This document shows positions 6,345-6,929 of a stretch of DNA of 6,929 nucleotides, one piece after another. The position numbers and the translations under genes were made by a program. Where the stretch lies: assembly GCA_946056785.1 (NCBI GenBank), contig CAMGKS010000063.1, positions 1 through 6,929 on the forward strand. Reading direction: 5' to 3'. The notes under the pieces were generated by a model. It saw nothing but the letters and a program-made list of their open reading frames with translations. It did no database searches and was not told the origin of the DNA. The number at the start of each line of letters is the position of its first letter. Within the stretch, counting starts at the first letter, position 1. The DNA comes from an uncultured Clostridia bacterium. GTDB taxonomy: Bacteria > Bacillota > Clostridia > Christensenellales > CAG-917.

Positions 6345-6929
6345 TTTTGGTTTCCTCCGACAATTTAGAAATTATATCTCTGTTTCTTGATTTTTTATTT
6401 CTTTCTGCTAAAATTATCGATATTAAATTTTTAGCGCACTCGTCAACTGTGTCGTTGACTAAAACGTAATCGTATTCTTCGATTTTGCAAACTTCTTTTT
6501 TTACTTCGCTCAATCGACGTTTAAGACTTTCTTCGGTTTCGCTTCCTCTGCCGATAAGCCTTTGCTTTAAATCTTTTATGCTGGGCGGCGTTATAAATAT
6601 ACTGACAGAATCAGGATAAGCAAGTTTCATGTTTTCCGCCCCGACGAAGTTTATATCAAAAATCATATCTTTGCCGCTTGAAAGCGATTTGTCGATTTCC
6701 GATTTAAGAGTTCCGTAATAATTTCCGAACGTACATGCATGTTCGGCAAAACAACCTTCCTCAATCATTCTTTCAAATTCTTCTTTGCTGAAAAAATGAT
6801 AATGAACGCCGTTAACTTCGCCGTCTCTTGGCTGTCTGGACGTGGCGGAAACGGAAAACGTAACGTTATCTACCGACTTAAACACCTCTTTAAGTACCGT
6901 TCCTTTGCCTGCTCCGGAAAACCCCGAAA
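6334..6929 (-). CDS. gmk: Guanylate kinase, 5' end cut off by the window edge
   Basis: Cytosolic enzyme that phosphorylates GMP to GDP with ATP. The reading frame stays open to the window edge, so the true start lies beyond 6929; 197 complete codons are visible and probably fewer than ten N-terminal residues are missing. The GTG at 6885-6883 is an internal Val, not the start, because the P-loop (GFSGAGKGT) lies upstream of it. Numbering from the first complete codon, the P-loop is at 2-10, the GMP-phosphate region SVSATSRQPR at 25-34, GxxYHF near 40-45, E62 and GNYYGT at 68-73, the lid-type RGSETEES segment at 127-134, and VNDT near 157-160. This order is that of bacterial guanylate kinases. 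Two departures are notable: Phe replaces the usual Pro in the P-loop, and DINFVGA (91-97) stands where E/D-[IV]-D-x-Q-G-A is usual. A Lys/Arg/Glu-rich tail of about 20 residues follows the fold. It ends in TGA inside the rpoZ start region. The family call is firm. Confidence 0.95.
   Translation of the reverse strand, partial: SGFSGAGKGTVLKEVFKSVDNVTFSVSATSRQPRDGEVNGVHYHFFSKEEFERMIEEGCFAEHACTFGNYYGTLKSEIDKSLSSGKDMIFDINFVGAENMKLAYPDSVSIFITPPSIKDLKQRLIGRGSETEESLKRRLSEVKKEVCKIEEYDYVLVNDTVDECAKNLISIILAERNKKSRNRDIISKLSEETKNDD
6354..6358 (-). promoter_or_regulatory. Shine-Dalgarno of rpoZ, inside the gmk coding region
   Basis: The minus strand reads GGAGG followed by AAACCAAAA and then ATG. It is among the strongest ribosome binding sites in the window and favours the first of two adjacent ATG codons as the rpoZ start. 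It lies within the last codons of gmk. Confidence 0.75.

Noticed and set aside
6334..6885. gmk beginning at the GTG at 6885-6883
   Set aside because: The frame is open upstream and encodes the essential P-loop (GFSGAGKGT), so that GTG is an internal Val and the real start is outside the window.

Overview
The window holds one tightly packed set of housekeeping genes, all on the minus strand and read from high to low coordinates: gmk (5' end cut by the window edge), rpoZ, coaBC, priA, def, fmt, rsmB. This order is the well-known gmk-rpoZ-coaBC-priA-def-fmt-rsmB cluster of Bacillota. Together with the AT-rich sequence, the Lys/Ile/Asn-rich proteins and the GGAGG-type ribosome binding sites, it points to a low-GC clostridial bacterium, probably a lineage known mainly from metagenomes. 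I cannot name the genus.

Layout from the transcriptional 5' end: gmk (6929 down to 6334) overlaps rpoZ (6344-6144) by 11 bases. rpoZ shares one base with coaBC (6144-4963) in a TGATG junction. coaBC overlaps priA (4966-2810) by four bases (ATGA). The priA stop codon lies inside the Shine-Dalgarno sequence of def (2801-2346). A 49-base gap precedes fmt (2296-1361), and rsmB begins at the fmt stop codon. Everything visible is consistent with one polycistronic unit with translational coupling at most junctions. No internal promoter is convincing. Positions 1-99 hold no gene, only a cluster of overlapping short palindromes.

The genes cover nucleotide supply (guanylate kinase), the RNA polymerase omega subunit, coenzyme A synthesis (bifunctional CoaBC), replication restart (PriA), the N-terminal methionine formylation cycle (Fmt and peptide deformylase) and 16S rRNA methylation (RsmB). 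Fmt, Def and RsmB form a translation-related group. No mobile element, CRISPR array, RNA gene, toxin-antitoxin or defence system is visible, and I see no undescribed multi-gene system here.

The one clear anomaly is at the end of rsmB. The gene meets an in-frame TAG at 136-138, but the same frame continues for 11 codons that spell the conserved RsmB C-terminus (WDGFFIARFKK) and then ends at TAA (100-102). The TAG therefore interrupts a conserved motif. TAG is a normal stop for priA in the same operon, so a nonsense mutation, a sequencing error or local read-through is more likely than a changed genetic code. Smaller points are unusual residues in the guanylate kinase P-loop and GMP-binding segment, and a terminator-like hairpin inside priA.
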